A DNA stretch of 64,000 bases from Wurfbainia villosa (GCA_025175895.1 CM046004.1:15177011-15241010), one strand, 5' to 3'; counted from the first letter of the stretch, positions 11,486 through 22,721 are shown. The notes: generated from the letters alone by a model not told the origin. Numbers and translations: made by a program.

Positions 11486-13214
11486 ATGGCCGGCTCCAAC
11501 ATCCACCCACCAAGTTCGACTGTGGAAAAGGAGAATGGAGGTATTCTTGAAACCGATTTTTGATATTATGCTTATAATGGAAAATGGTTTCGAGTTGCCT
11601 AGGGATGAAAGGGGTGAGCAAATAGAGAAGTCAAGGTGGAATAAGAAGCAACGAGAGGAGCACCTTGCAAACTCAAAGGCAAAACATCATCTTCTCAATG
11701 TGCTCCTCAACAAGAGATCAACCGGATCGGAGAATGCACTAGCGCCAAAGAGATGTGGGAGAAGCTTGTAGAGCTTCATGAAGGCACCTGAGGCCAAGCT
11801 TGCAAGAAGAGACCTCCTCCGCTCCCAAATATCCAATATAAAACTAGAAAAGGGAGAAAAGGTAACCTCACTACACTCTAGGTTTAAAGAAATTTTAATT
11901 GGGCTAACAAGTGTAGGTGAGAAGCTATCGACGACATGCTCATGAAGGCTATAGATGCCTTTCCCCGGTCCTCAAAGTGGAGTTCCATGGTGGACTCCTT
12001 CTACATGTCCAAGAACCTAGAAGTGAGTACCTTGGAGGAGTTCTTCTCAACGATGGAACTCCACGAAACGAGGCTTGAAGGAATTCAAGAAGAGCCAAGA
12101 ATTCAACCCTCAAGAGGAGTAGCATTGTTGGCAAACAAGGGAAGAAGAAGATGGAAGTCCCTCCTCCTCCGATGATGAAGCCTCCTCCTCCTCCATGGAT
12201 AGCACCGAGGAAGCCTACATGGTAAGGAAGGTGAGGCGTGTATTTAAGAATTTTAGATTTGATAAATCAAATGATAGGAATAGAAGACCGAGGGGGACGG
12301 TGATATGCTACAATTGCCAAGGAGAGGGACACATAAGGGACAATTGTCCTCTCATAAACAAAAGCAAGGAAGAGAAGAAAAAGAAAGAAGAAAAGAAGAA
12401 GAAAAAGGGGAGCAAGAAAAAGAAGGAAGAAGAGAAGAAGACAAAAGAAAAGGGGAAGGCCAAAGCATTCAAGGCCAAGACATGGGATGATCCTTCCTCA
12501 TCCTCCTCCTCATCATCGGATGAGGAGAATGCCTTTGTCGCCAATTTGGCCTTGATGGCTTTTGACTACTTGGATTGCTAATCCTCCTCCGAAAATGAAG
12601 GATCAAGCTCAAGAGGAGATAGCTAAAGTGAAGGGGGAGCCTCCTCCACGTCATCATCCTCCTCATCATCCGAAGAAGAAGAAGAGGACATGGAAACTAT
12701 GGTAACCAATCTCTCACCTAGTAAAATAGTTTCTATGATTTCTAGTTTAACTAGGGATTTGTTTAGAGCAAAGAAGAAAAATAAATGCATGCTTGAACAA
12801 ATTAAGGCATTAGAAAATAAGCTAGAAAATGCATGCTTAAATAATAATGATACTTCTTCTTGCCATGATGATGCATGCTCACATGATAATTATGTGCCTT
12901 TAGATGTTAGTGATGCATGCATAGAAGAAAATAGGGCATTAAGGTTTAAGGTAGATTATTTAACCAAAGCCCTAGGAAAATTCACAATTGGCTCCAACAC
13001 TTTGAATATGATCATAGGGAGCCAAAGGGCAAGTTTTAACAAGAAAGGCCTAGGATATAAAGAGAAGAAAAATGAGAAGGCCTATAGATGCCTAATAGCT
13101 ACGGGACAAGACAAAAACAAAGTAATAGCTAAGAAATGGATCCCCAAGGAATTTCTAGTGAACCCCATAGGTAAAAATCTATTTTGGGTTCCAAAATCCA
13201 TTCTTAAGGGTTAG
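11486..13214 (+). pseudogene. Copia gag of the SIRE-like element, frame-broken
   Basis: The ATG at 11486 opens a MAGSNIHPP-type gag N-terminus. The frame then shifts several times: 11535-11771 carries a WNKKQREEHLANSKAK block; 11936-12175 has the UBN2-like SSMVDSFYMSKN and LEEFFSTMELHE; 12195-12581 has the CCHC knuckle CYNCQGEGHIRDNC, followed by a very lysine/glutamate-rich tract and a serine run; 12690-13214 is coiled-coil-like and ends in WVPKSILKG, as SIRE gags do. The product would be the virus-like-particle protein. Breaks are small indels, so part of the damage could be sequencing error. Confidence 0.85.
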
Positions 13215-14567
13215 AAAACCCCTAGGGTAGTCAACCATATGAACCTAATCTATATCATATTTTGGTTGACTTAGGATGACGGGACAACATTTTTAGATAG
13301 TGTTGGGTGATGATAACGTGCCCATAAATAGGTAATAATGCTTAAATCATGATGATTAATGTAATTTCTATGCATATGTGTAATCATGGTTTATGATTTT
13401 GATATTGGGCACATTATCATGAAAATAGGTTTAAATCATGCTTTAGGTGATAACTTATTTATTATCATCATATAATGCCTAAGGCATGGTTATAATTTAA
13501 TGAAAACATGTATTTCATGGTCATAATATGAAATTAAATCATATATGTCATTATGATCATGTGGGTTGTTAGGTTGATACTTAACCATGATAAAATTGCT
13601 TGAATATATTGGTTAAGTATATATATATACAAATACCCCCCTAGGATGCATCTCACACTCACTATAGGCTAACTTGATTGCAAACTTAGCATGGGTGAGA
13701 TGTTAGGATGATACAAATGTCCACTAATGCCTATGGCATTTAGATGGTCATTTAAAGTATCAAAATATCAATAATAGACCAATCATGGGGAAGGCTTATG
13801 TTTAATTAATAGACATATTGCCCAAAGATCATGGTTGGATATTTCTAATGTTTTCAAAACAATTTCTTACCTTAAAATACATGTATTCATGTTTTGAAAC
13901 AATTAGATGCAAAACTAGGTAGCTAACTTGATACTAGAATGCTCAAAAACTAGTGGTTTTTCAAGTGTTTGGATTTTTGGCAAATCTTGTAAAATATAAT
14001 GATTTTTCATGAAAAACTATTTTTCCTTGATAGATATACTTAAGAGAAATATGTTCCTCGAATTTCATGATTTTTAGAATTTTCTGGAATTTTTAATGCA
14101 TTTCTGAATTTCATCCGTAAAATCGTAATTCGCTTCCTTTGTGCCCGATCATATGCCATACTGATATGATCAGGTGGAATCAGAATATTGAAGGCGAATT
14201 CAGTTTATAAAACCTCCTACAAGTGGTAGAAATATACTTGATGCCTCCTACAGTTTTTAAATCAACTTGACATATTTTTCCTCCATTATAATTGATGCCA
14301 TGAGCTTTTAACTTAGTGTTAATCTTTTTGATGGTGTCAAAGGGGGAGAAATAAGTATGTTTAAGTTAATCACATTAGGGGGAGAAATATATGTAGGGGG
14401 AGAAATATATGATAGGGGGAGAAATTGCATAGAGAATTTCATGGATTAAGGGGGAATTGCATGTTGTTATATCATGTTTATCTTTACATGCTTTTCTTAC
14501 CTTAGAAATTATATCAAATGTTTTTACCTAACTTAAACGGATTGCCACACATCAAAAAGGGGGAGAT
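13215..14567 (+). mobile_element. Non-coding 3' part of the SIRE-like element with multiple polypurine tracts
   Basis: 1.35 kb where pol would be expected. No protease, integrase or reverse transcriptase motif is visible in any frame. The sequence is AT-rich and repeats CATGATTTAAATC-type phrases. From 14340 on, AGGGGGAGAAAT occurs at least four times, then a last AAAAAGGGGGAGAT abuts the LTR. Repeated polypurine tracts of this kind are described for SIREviruses. Confidence 0.75.
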
Positions 14568-15741
14568 TGTTAGGGCAATCTCTTGCCGTGATATGGTTTT
14601 GATGGTGTGGCAAAGGGTTTAAGTTAGTTTGATATGTTGATTTGATATGTGCGTTGAAGTCGTGCAGGACTTAGTAATTCGCACATGGAGCCGTGGCGAG
14701 TTTCACATCTCATGACTCGTGCCTTGAGTCGGTGAAGGATAGCTTTGCGGAAGCCGTGCGCGTGGAGCATCCGAGGGACCGCCGGACGAGAAGCTTGGAG
14801 TGAAGCCGGAGGAAGTAGACTTCGAGGCAAGAGACGCGAAGGAGCATTGCAGAGCCGTGCGCCTGATGCTGCCGAGGGACGTGGCCGAGAACGAAGAGAA
14901 CCTCGAAGGCGAGTGACTCCGAGAAATGAGAGGGAGCGATTGTAACCCGGGAAGGGTAGCTCTTAGGTGAAACTTGGCCATTTGGCCAAGTGTCGGATGG
15001 GTTTTCGACACCGATCGCTATGTCATGGCGGATCGCTTCAAGTCGAGTGTAGCTCGACCGTATACGATCGATCGGGTTTGTGGCGGCGATGATCGCCATA
15101 CGCTGGTAGCCGATCGCTGATTAGCAGGCGGCGATCGGAATGATCGTCAATAGGGTTTTGGCCACAGAACCGCTCGTAGCCGACTGGGCAGTCGACTACG
15201 GGTCGGCCGGATCGGTGAGGTCCGAATGATCGACAAGAGTTCCGCTGACAACAACGGCCGCATCCGACGTGTTCGAGGCCGCCGATCGCCATGGGATCGA
15301 TGGCGGCCAACGGGAAGAAGTTAGCCCTCTCTATAAAAAGAGAGGGTGTGAGCCTTTGAGAGGCTAATGCTTAAGTTCCAAACAATCTTCCTAGTGCCCC
15401 ACAAGCTCTAAACTCTTCTTACTCGCTTTTACTCCATTCTATTTGTAAGAAGAGTGATCTTGGTTGTAAAGGTTACCTCCACCTAGCTTTGTGCAAAGGA
15501 GAGACCGATAGTGATTGGTTTTGGCGGAGTGATTCACCGTGGACGAATCGGACCGTGGATTAGCGGCGTAGCCGTGAACCACGTTATATCTCGGTGTTTG
15601 TATTGCTTGTTTCTATTTTGCTTGTCTTTATTTATATTTGTATATTCCGCTTGCGCTAACATTTTGTAGACGAGCAAAATACCGCCATCCAAACGAAAAG
15701 GGCTATTCACCCCCCTCTAGCCGGCCATCCGATCCCTTACA
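14568..15741 (+). repeat. 3' LTR of the SIRE-like element
   Basis: 1174 bp. The TATA-like CTCTATAAAAAGAGAG lies near 15330. The zone rich in CGATCG palindromes (about 15010-15305) is the most different from the 5' copy. It ends CTTACA, followed by the duplication TTAGA. Confidence 0.9.
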
Positions 15742-15746
15742 TTAGA

Positions 15747-16970
15747 GATCCTGATACCTATGTTGCAGTACTAAGAAATGGTGAAAATCAATTTCAGCAA
15801 TATTTTTGGGCATTTGGTGCTTGTGGAAGAGTATTCAGGTCTTATTTGCAAAAACTAATTGGAATTGATGCTACACATATGAGTGGCAAGTATCCTGGTG
15901 TATTGCTAATGGCTACTGTCGTTGACGGTAATGCAAAAATTATGCCAGTTGCATTTGGAATTGCCGAAGTTGAATGTGGATCTGCCTAGGAGTGGTTTTT
16001 GGATCATGTAAAGACATTCCTTGCTGTCTTGCCAGAGTCATTGAGCATTGTATCGGATAGACATCGAGGGATTATATCAACAGTTAACAAAGTGTATCCA
16101 TCTGCCCATCATGCTTTTTGTTGCTATCACTTGTCTTGTAACATGGTAACAGATACCCGGGATAGATCCTCATTAGGTTTATTTTGGGCAGCAGCAAGAG
16201 CCAATACAACAGTTGAGTTTGATCGATTAATGCAGAACATGCATGACAAACACAAGGATGCATATGCGTGGCTACAAAAGATTGATCCAAAAAGATGGGC
16301 CAATGCACACTTTCCTGGGAGGAGGTACACAATGTTAACCACTAATTGTTCTGAGAGTTTAAATGCATTATTCAAGGAAACACGTGAACTCCCCATCACC
16401 AGTTTAATTGATAACACTAGAAGAAAGGTTGCTCAATGGTTCTTTAACCGTAGGGAAGAATCTTCAAAAAGGTCAGGTTTTCTAACACCTTATGCCATTA
16501 AAGAGATTGATGAAAGGAGAAAAAGAACTCGATTATATTCAGTATTCCCATACTCACAATTGGAAATGGAAGTACAGACAATATCTTCTTCGTATATTGT
16601 TGATTTAGAGAGGCGCAGTTGCATCTGCGGTGAGTTTTAAATTTCAGGAATTCCTTGCTCGCATGCTATTGCAGTCATCATATATCGGAACATGGATCCA
16701 TACCGTTATTGTGAGCATTATTTTCTAAGGGAAACTTGGGAGGCCACTTACATGGATCGTATTTACCCATGTCGAAGTAAGAAATTTTGGCCTAATGGTG
16801 ACAAAATTTTAGGAGTTCTACCTCCTCGTAGCCTTGTGCAGCCGGGGCGAAGAAAAAAGGCACGCATTGAGTCTAAACATACTGGGAGGGTGAAAAATAA
16901 ATGCAACAGATGCAAACAACTTGGGCATAATAGGAGGTCTTGTAGAATGCCACCGCCTACTAATTCCTAA
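15747..16970 (+). pseudogene. MURA-type transposase, catalytic half and zinc fingers (pseudogene)
   Basis: The frame continues from 10296 after the nested element. The catalytic core shows IGIDATHMSG (first aspartate, about 15860), then SDRHRGI (second aspartate, about 16055) with CCYHLSCNM. The later NCSESLNALFK block lies where MULE cores carry their glutamate. A SWIM-type zinc finger follows (CICGEF...PCSHAIAVI, about 16620-16680), then a C-terminal CCHC knuckle (CNRCKQLGHNRRSC, about 16900-16945). Two stops are visible: TAG near 15988, between GSA and EWFL, and TAA at 16638-16640 inside the SWIM finger. Both fit C-to-T changes of glutamine codons. Family and order of domains are clear; the copy is dead. 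Confidence 0.92.
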
Positions 16971-17568
16971 GTGTAAATAGTGGTTGTGTAAATATTTGTA
17001 AAGGAAACAATGTTTATGTTAGACGACTTATTTTTTGTTTGATATATTTTGGTTGGCCTACCTAAATGAATGTTGATATATTTTACATTATCGTGGCATG
17101 CCTGAAACTTATGGCCTAAATAATTGAATGTTAAGCTATTTTGTCAAATTGTAATATAAATCCGGCGCACCGCACCCGATCCATTAATATAAAACTCCCC
17201 GGTGTCAGTTCAAACATATCAAGACGATATTTCATTTCTCTGTCGCTCCTTCCGATCTGTCTCTCATGGAGTTGCCTGATGCTTCCATTTTCGACGTTCG
17301 TAAGTTTTGTCAATTACTTAACTTCTTTCGTTGACCATAATCTGTGTCGCTATCGATCCTTCCGATGTATCTAGGGTTTTTCCATTTTCGTCAACGATGT
17401 CGTTTAAAGTCGGGCCTAATAAGGTTTAGGGTTTTGATAAACCATTTGATCATAGGTAACGTTTGTTTGTATCAGCACACATGTTTCAATCCATTTCATC
17501 TATTAATTTCAAATCGTCGTATTACAATGCATTTAGTTTGTAACCTAACATAGTATTTTCAGTTCACG

Positions 17569-18168
17569 ATGGCTTCAACTGGTGAATTATCAAGCGATAC
17601 TTCTGGAAGAACCCGTGCGTTGATGCGAGGAAGAACAAAGAGAATGAACTGGAAAGGCAACGTTTCACAGTTTAAAAAATTTATTGCAAGTGTGTCGCCG
17701 ACTGTGGAAGAAGAAATGCTTATTCGGAGCTCCCCCTTTGCGTGGGTTTTGGACATTCTAGATATTACCCATGTAAGACCCCTCGTTCAAAATATGTTTG
17801 ATAATTGGGACTGCAGGGAGAAATATTTTATATTCCACAACAAGAAATTACATTTCACAAAGACGGATATCTCCCTCATCCTTGGTCTACCAAATGATGG
17901 ACTTGTAGTTCCTATGAATAATGAAGCTCCCTCTGGTCAGCTATATTTGCAATATTTTGTGGAAGCAGATTGCTCTAACAAGCATCTGGAGGAATTAATG
18001 AGGACTTCCAGATCTCCAGATAATTTAGGATCTGAAAAATTTTATTGTCAGTTGTTTATTTTATATTTTTTCTCTTGTGTATTTTTTACTACCACCAGCA
18101 GTAAGCCTAGAATACCTATGCGATCACTTATAGATTATGTAGACGATTTTGATAACCGCAATGACTTC
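17569..18168 (+). pseudogene. Plant-mobile-domain-like gene carried by the MULE (plus-strand copy, truncated)
   Basis: The ATG at 17569 opens MASTGELSSDTSGRTRAL, followed by a basic stretch. Then comes a block widespread in plant transposon-borne and Ulp1-linked proteins: an ITHVRPLVQNMFDNWD-like segment, FHNKKLHFTKTDISLILGLP, and VPMNNEAPSGQLYLQYF. A hydrophobic stretch (about 18050-18090) and YVDDFDN follow. Similarity to its minus-strand paralogue then stops near 18168, so the gene looks cut off. Such 'mobile domain' genes are found next to MULE transposases, sometimes fused to Ulp1-type proteases, but no protease domain is visible here. Its role in transposition is unknown. Confidence 0.65.
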
Positions 18169-20045
18169 CATTCTCATTTGGTTGAGTTTATCAATTATTG
18201 CTTCATCCCTCTCAAGATCTTTTTCATCTTCTTCCATAATACAGATACTATCCCTCGCTTGCAATTCATCCATACCAATTATTTGTTTTCCTTTCTTCCC
18301 AACAACTTCTGCTTCATTTACATCTTTATCATGTTGCCCTTCTAATACCTCAACATCAGAAATTTCTGTCTTTTTCTTTTTCCTTTGAGGAACCAATTTT
18401 GCCCACACTGGACTATCAACGAGAGTATCCCTGTAATCATAGCGGGTTCTATCTTGTCGTCTTGTTCTGCTGGCAATTGGTTCCGGTTGAGGTTGAGGAT
18501 CAACTTCAGACTTATTTGATTCAGGCTCCATACCTTCTCTTCCTATAATTTCCATTAGTTCTTTTACCCTTTCAGTTAGTGTCATGTTTTCCATTCTTAA
18601 CTCTTTTAGTTGTCTCTGATAAACTAAACACTCATGGCATTCCTTACTACGGTATTTTTCTTGTATAGTTTTTGATGATGATGTCTCTATTGGATGAGGA
18701 GTATTTTCAATATAATAGTCAACCTTATCAAATAATATAATTTCACTACGGGTAAAGACTAGATCAACAATAACCTATCAAAATATCAATAATTATTTAG
18801 ATAACGAAAAAGAAAATATTTTAAGTTGTGGTCTTCTATTTACCTGTTCAGGTGAGACTTGCTCCGATAAATTCCTCACCTTGCTAATATGTGAAGAAGT
18901 TGTCTTCCACTTATTTATTCGTAACCCTTTAGTATTGTATGGTCTCTGGATTGGGACATGTTTCAGAAACCAAGCCTGCTCATATCCAAAGTGTTACATA
19001 TTTATGTGATTATAAAAGACAAAATAAATTAGTAAGAATGAACTTACAGCCAAAAGGCCGGCAAATCCCTTTAGGTAAGGAATTCGGCTTTTGTGAACCA
19101 CTGTATTAGTACATGAACATAGATCTCCAATAGTAGGCAATTGTGGAGCCATAAATTGATGGATGGCTTCAACCCAATTGAAACTACCTATGTTGTCAAA
19201 ATCATCTACAATATCTACAAGACCTATGGGGACCTTATATGTAGTAGTACAGAATAACACACAAGCAAATATATACAAAACACCAAAACATCTTCATCTG
19301 ATTCTACTCTAGTAGAAAAAGTTTTAAGCAAATACTCTAGTCTTGATCTAGTTGGTTCTTTTTTGAAGAATTGAGAAATGAAAAGAGCACCTGATGTATT
19401 AGTTGAATTCATAGGAACAGAAGTCCCTCTATCTGCAATACCAAGCAAAAGAGACACATCTCTTCTGGTGAAAGCAACTGGCACAGTTGAAAACTTAAAT
19501 CTTTGACTTGTCGAATCCCAACTTTGAAATATATTGACCAATATGCCACGGATTTGTGGAATGTCTTGTATATTCAAAAAAAACAGTAAATGAGATTTGT
19601 TTAATGATCTCTCTGTGCCTTTCATGTAAACAAACAGATGCATGTTGCTTTCCTTTAGCACTTGGACCTCCAAAAAATTCAATAAAGTGGCCTAAAACGC
19701 TGGTCCATTTGAGTTTATTCGCACACTCATTTTTTCCCTAACAATTTGGAAATACAAAATTTTTAAAACCTGATTTATTCCTTCATTTTGTAATTGTAAA
19801 AAACAAATTAGAGAATCCTCAATGCTTTGTAATAATCCTGTTAAAAAAACTTTAGGGCTCTATTTATCTAATTCAGATACAGATTAAAAAGATCGTCCAT
19901 TTGTATTTGAATATTTGAAACCATTCCAAAACCATAATCGAAAAATCATTTAAAACATATGACATACTTCATATTCGATTAAAGCAAGGAATGCGACACA
20001 TACCTTGGCCGGTGAAGGAGAGGTTGAACCAGATGCTTGACTCAT
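18124..20045 (-). pseudogene. Second plant-mobile-domain-like gene of the MULE (minus strand)
   Basis: A likely first exon starts at the ATG at 20045 (MSQASGSTSPSPAK) and ends at 20004 before GTATGTG. Downstream, 19740-19224 carries LGHFIEFFGGPS, then, after a frame change, IPQIRGILVNIFQSWD and TRRDVSLLLGIADRG. This is the same domain as in the plus-strand gene, at moderate identity. The piece at 19278-18994 has IVDDFDN and LCSCTNTVVHKSRIPYLKG. A charged tail lies at 18594-18124 (KLVPQRKKKK). The two genes are convergent and their 3' ends overlap around 18124-18168. The frame change suggests a pseudogene or an indel error. The intron layout is inferred from donor and acceptor sites only. Confidence 0.55.
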
Positions 20046-20319
20046 TCTGCAATAATGAATGGTAGACAAAAATCTTATGAGATGTACGCCTTTCAACGGA
20101 AACTCTAAAACCGAGTAAGAAATGGGTAAAACAGATAGTTAAATGAGAGGATAACACGATATTACCTCGAACCGTCTCGTCGAAAATCCTAAAACTCGGA
20201 AGCTAACGAAATGACGCTAGACGAAATATGGAGTCTAAGAAGTTCCAAAGATTTGTGTGCTCAAAGATTTTTCGAAAGCTGAAGATACGAAGACGCTAAT
20301 GTTGTCCCTTGTTTGGATG

Positions 20320-20501
20320 GGACGTTTAGATGGCTCAGGATTTGCAATTGTGGCTCGGATGGATGCGAAATCTCTGCATTAAAACCGCTGTTTGACGGGA
20401 GGGGTATTTTGGGAATTACGCGTGTCATTTGGTAAATCTGAAACTATGTTGCGCTTTTTGGGCAATTCCGAACTTCGAGAGTTGTGTTTGGTAAATTGTC
20501 G
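20320..20501 (-). repeat. Right terminal inverted repeat of the MULE
   Basis: The reverse complement begins CGACAATTTACCAAACACAA and runs parallel to the left repeat to about the GCATCCATCCGAGCC block. It is followed by the target duplication TAATAACTT. Confidence 0.85.
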
Positions 20502-20510
20502 TAATAACTT

Positions 20511-20775
20511 TGAACTGATATTTTTGAGTGCATATAGACTCTAGAGAACTTCAGAGACCTGTAATACTTAAAATGAGTCCGATCGGAGCTCTCTAGATTC
20601 ATCAATAAATTTTGACCCAAACTCCTTGATGGATATGAAAATACTTTAAATCTTATTTGTTAGGGTTGAACTGGGCTATTATGGGTTTCACATAGTAATA
20701 ATGTAGATATCCGAATGAACTTCGATTTAAAAAAAAAATGCAACTCATTCTGATGCCCGAGCCATAGTTATAACC
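20511..20775 (-). repeat. Right arm of the fold-back element interrupted by the MULE
   Basis: Reverse complement of 6921-7120, continuing outward to about 20775 (GAACTTCGATTTAAAAAAAA, then ATGCCCGAGCCATAGTTATA). The matching outer part of the left arm is missing because the copia LTR ends at 6920. Confidence 0.75.
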
Positions 20776-20935
20776 TCCAGCAGTAGACAATCAATAGATA
20801 CAATCACTATCATGGTGTTTATTTTTCTAAAATAGTACCACCATAATATTGATTTTTAAAAAACAACACCACCATAGTGTTGATTTTGAAAAATTATCAC
20901 CATGATAGTGATGGTGTTTCAATTGTCTGTTTTCA
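20776..20935. repeat. Short CACCACCAT/ATGGTG repeats between two fold-back arms
   Basis: Diverged repeats of the type ATCATGGTGTTTATTTTTCT / AACACCACCATAGTGTTGAT with A-rich linkers. They alternate in orientation, so the stretch can fold on itself. It resembles in style, though not in exact sequence, the arrays in the MULEs. Confidence 0.5.
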
Positions 20936-21235
20936 AGTAATATAACTTTTAACTTGGGTATCAAAACGAGATATTTTTTTAACTCGAAGTTCATTTAGAG
21001 ATCTATATTTATTACTAGGTGAAACACATAATATCTTAGTTCAAGTCTAAAAAATAACATTTAAATTTTTTTTGGATCTATCAAGAGTGTTCGGTCAAAA
21101 TCCATTGATGAATTTAGAGAGTTTCGATCGAACTCATTCAAATGCTATAAGTTTTTAGAGTGTCCTAAAATCTATATATGTTCAAAAATATCAGTTCGAA
21201 GTTATTAACAATAGTGATAAATTTTTTTTAATGTT
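20936..21235 (+). repeat. Third copy of the fold-back arm
   Basis: Starts TATAACTTTTAACTTGGGTA and goes through GAAGTTCATTTAGAGATC, TTACTAGGTGAAACAC and AATATCAGTTCGAAGTTATTAACAATAGTGAT. It is a direct copy of the left arm at 6921-7130 and complementary to 20511-20775. This suggests a second, adjacent fold-back element or a tandem duplication. Confidence 0.7.
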
Positions 21236-22057
21236 TATGACTTAAAATAATTGACATACATATGATGTTTATTTTTAAAAATTAACACCGTCGTGATATT
21301 GATATAATTAAATTGTGATGTTAATTTTCAAAAATCAATATTACAGTGGAGGTTGCATGCAGGTAAAAGAGAGAGGAAATTCTAATTTAATTTAAAAGAA
21401 AAGAAAAGAGAAATTGTGATGTAATAAGAGAAGAAAGTAAAGAAAAACTCAATTGCATATTTCGAAAATTTTAAAACTATAATATATTTTTTAAGAATTT
21501 GATTACTTCATATTAGTCCTTTGGCAATTATCGAAAAGTAAGTATTCGATGAACTTGTAATGTTAAAAAAAAACAAGGAAATCTCAATAGTACAAAGTGC
21601 GTATTTGGTATTAAATTAAGACTTTCAAGTTGTTACTTTTACGAACTAATGTAAATTAATGATTATAAAGGACTAAAAATTTATCATAAAAGACTCAAAA
21701 GATCGAAAAAATAAATATAGACAAAATCATAAGACTAGAAGAGTGTAACAATTCTATTTGGCACAAATCTGAGACTACCCGGGTCATTAATCACTTTTGA
21801 TCAAAAATATTTAATGGTTATAATTATGGCTCAAAATATGAAAAAATCAATATGAGTAAACAATCAATAATTACTAAGTAATTGTTGATAACCTAAATCA
21901 AATAATAATGTCTTTTAACCTAAATCAAATAATAATGTCTTTTTGACACTAAACTAAAGTCATTGTGCCCATCTAATAATTTTTTTTACTAAAAGTGCAT
22001 GTTTGACAACCAAGAATTAAAAATTAGCAAACATAACGAGTCAATTCATAATAACCC
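21236..22057. other. AT-rich non-coding DNA
   Basis: No open frame with a domain and no repeat boundary was found. A small direct duplication (CTAAATCAAATAATAATGTCTTTT, two copies) lies near 21893-21945. More CACCGTCGTGATATTGAT-type repeats sit at 21255-21345. Confidence 0.4.
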
Positions 22058-22060
22058 TAA

Positions 22061-22721
22061 GGGTACGTTTGGTTGAGGGTTTTTATTGATAACTTTGTTA
22101 GGTTATTAACAAAAATCTTATTTGGTTTTGGTTATAAACAATTACCTGGTAATTGATCATTACCAAGTTATGAATAAAAATCTTTTTAGGGGGAATCGGA
22201 AAACCTTAGAGAACCAAGGTTTTTGTTGATTCCCGAGATTAAGGAAATATTTTTCCAATATTACCCTAAGCAATATATTAAATGACAATTTGTCAAAACT
22301 CAATCGATTTGTCGTCCGTCGTTGGTCGCGCCGTCTTTGCCGTCGTCATTGCCGTCGCCGCCGCCGCCGCCCTACCGCCGTCGCCTTGCGCTTGCCGGCC
22401 TGCCGACCATCGTCGTCGCCGCATCACCGCCGTCGTCACTCGTCGCCGGCCGTTACCCGCCGCCAGTTGCCGGGCCGTTGGCCGCCGCCCTCGCCGCCCC
22501 ATCGCTATCGATCGCCGTCGCCGCCGCCGTCGGACATCGTCGGATAATTGATTGAAGAAAGACAAAGGATAATTTAGTAAAATGTTAAACTAAGTTATAT
22601 ATTAAAACCTCCAATCAAACAAGGTTTTTATCTAAGATTATATTTTATTTCAAGATTATGTTTTATTCTCTAGTAATCATATAACTAAGGTTATGTATGA
22701 TTACTTGAACCAAACGCACCC
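22061..22721. mobile_element. MITE (PIF/Harbinger-like) with a (CCG)n-rich core
   Basis: The ends are inverted: GGGTACGTTTGGTTGAGG at 22061 and, as reverse complement, GGGTGCGTTTGGTTCAAG at 22721. Flanks are TAA and TTA, near the 3-bp TTA/TAA duplication of Harbinger MITEs. The AT-rich body holds a core at about 22310-22545 made of GTCGCCGCC-type trinucleotides. The core yields overlapping Arg/Pro/Ala-rich open frames on both strands that I regard as artefacts of composition. Confidence 0.7.

Larger units (their letters stand above)
10297..15741 (+). mobile_element. SIRE-like, gag-only (TR-GAG) LTR retrotransposon nested in the MULE
   Basis: Two LTRs (10297-11424 and 14568-15741), both TGTTAGGGCAATC...TTACA, are flanked by the 5-bp duplication TTAGA (10292-10296 and 15742-15746). 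A primer-binding site follows the first LTR (TGGTATCGAGTC, near initiator Met-tRNA). The inside has a gag region with a CCHC knuckle but no protease, integrase or reverse transcriptase. Just before the 3' LTR there are several AGGGGGAGAA polypurine tracts, a hallmark reported for SIRE/Maximus copia elements. It therefore would depend on enzymes of a relative. The insertion splits the MULE transposase gene and is younger than the MULE. Confidence 0.92.
7218..20501 (+). mobile_element. MULE (Mutator-like DNA transposon), 13.3 kb with a nested LTR element
   Basis: The ends are inverted repeats: CGGCAATTTACCAAACACAA at 7218 matches the reverse complement of the right end (CGACAATTTACCAAACACAA). 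Similarity continues for about 180 bp (to about 7396 and about 20320). The element is flanked by the 9-bp direct repeat TAATAACTT (7209-7217 and 20502-20510), the length expected for Mutator elements. Inside, from left to right, are a palindromic tandem array, a MURA-type transposase pseudogene split by a SIRE-like element, and two convergent genes with a plant-mobile-domain-like region. Without the nested element it would be about 7.8 kb. It is no longer autonomous because the transposase is broken. Confidence 0.9.

Noticed and set aside
12308..12669. Minus-strand frames rich in Phe/Ser in the gag region
   Set aside because: Antisense of the lysine/glutamate- and serine-rich gag tract.
22282..22565. 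Overlapping Arg/Pro/Ala-rich open frames on both strands
   Set aside because: They are open only because the GC-rich CCG repeat lacks stops; no domain, no conserved start, both strands open.
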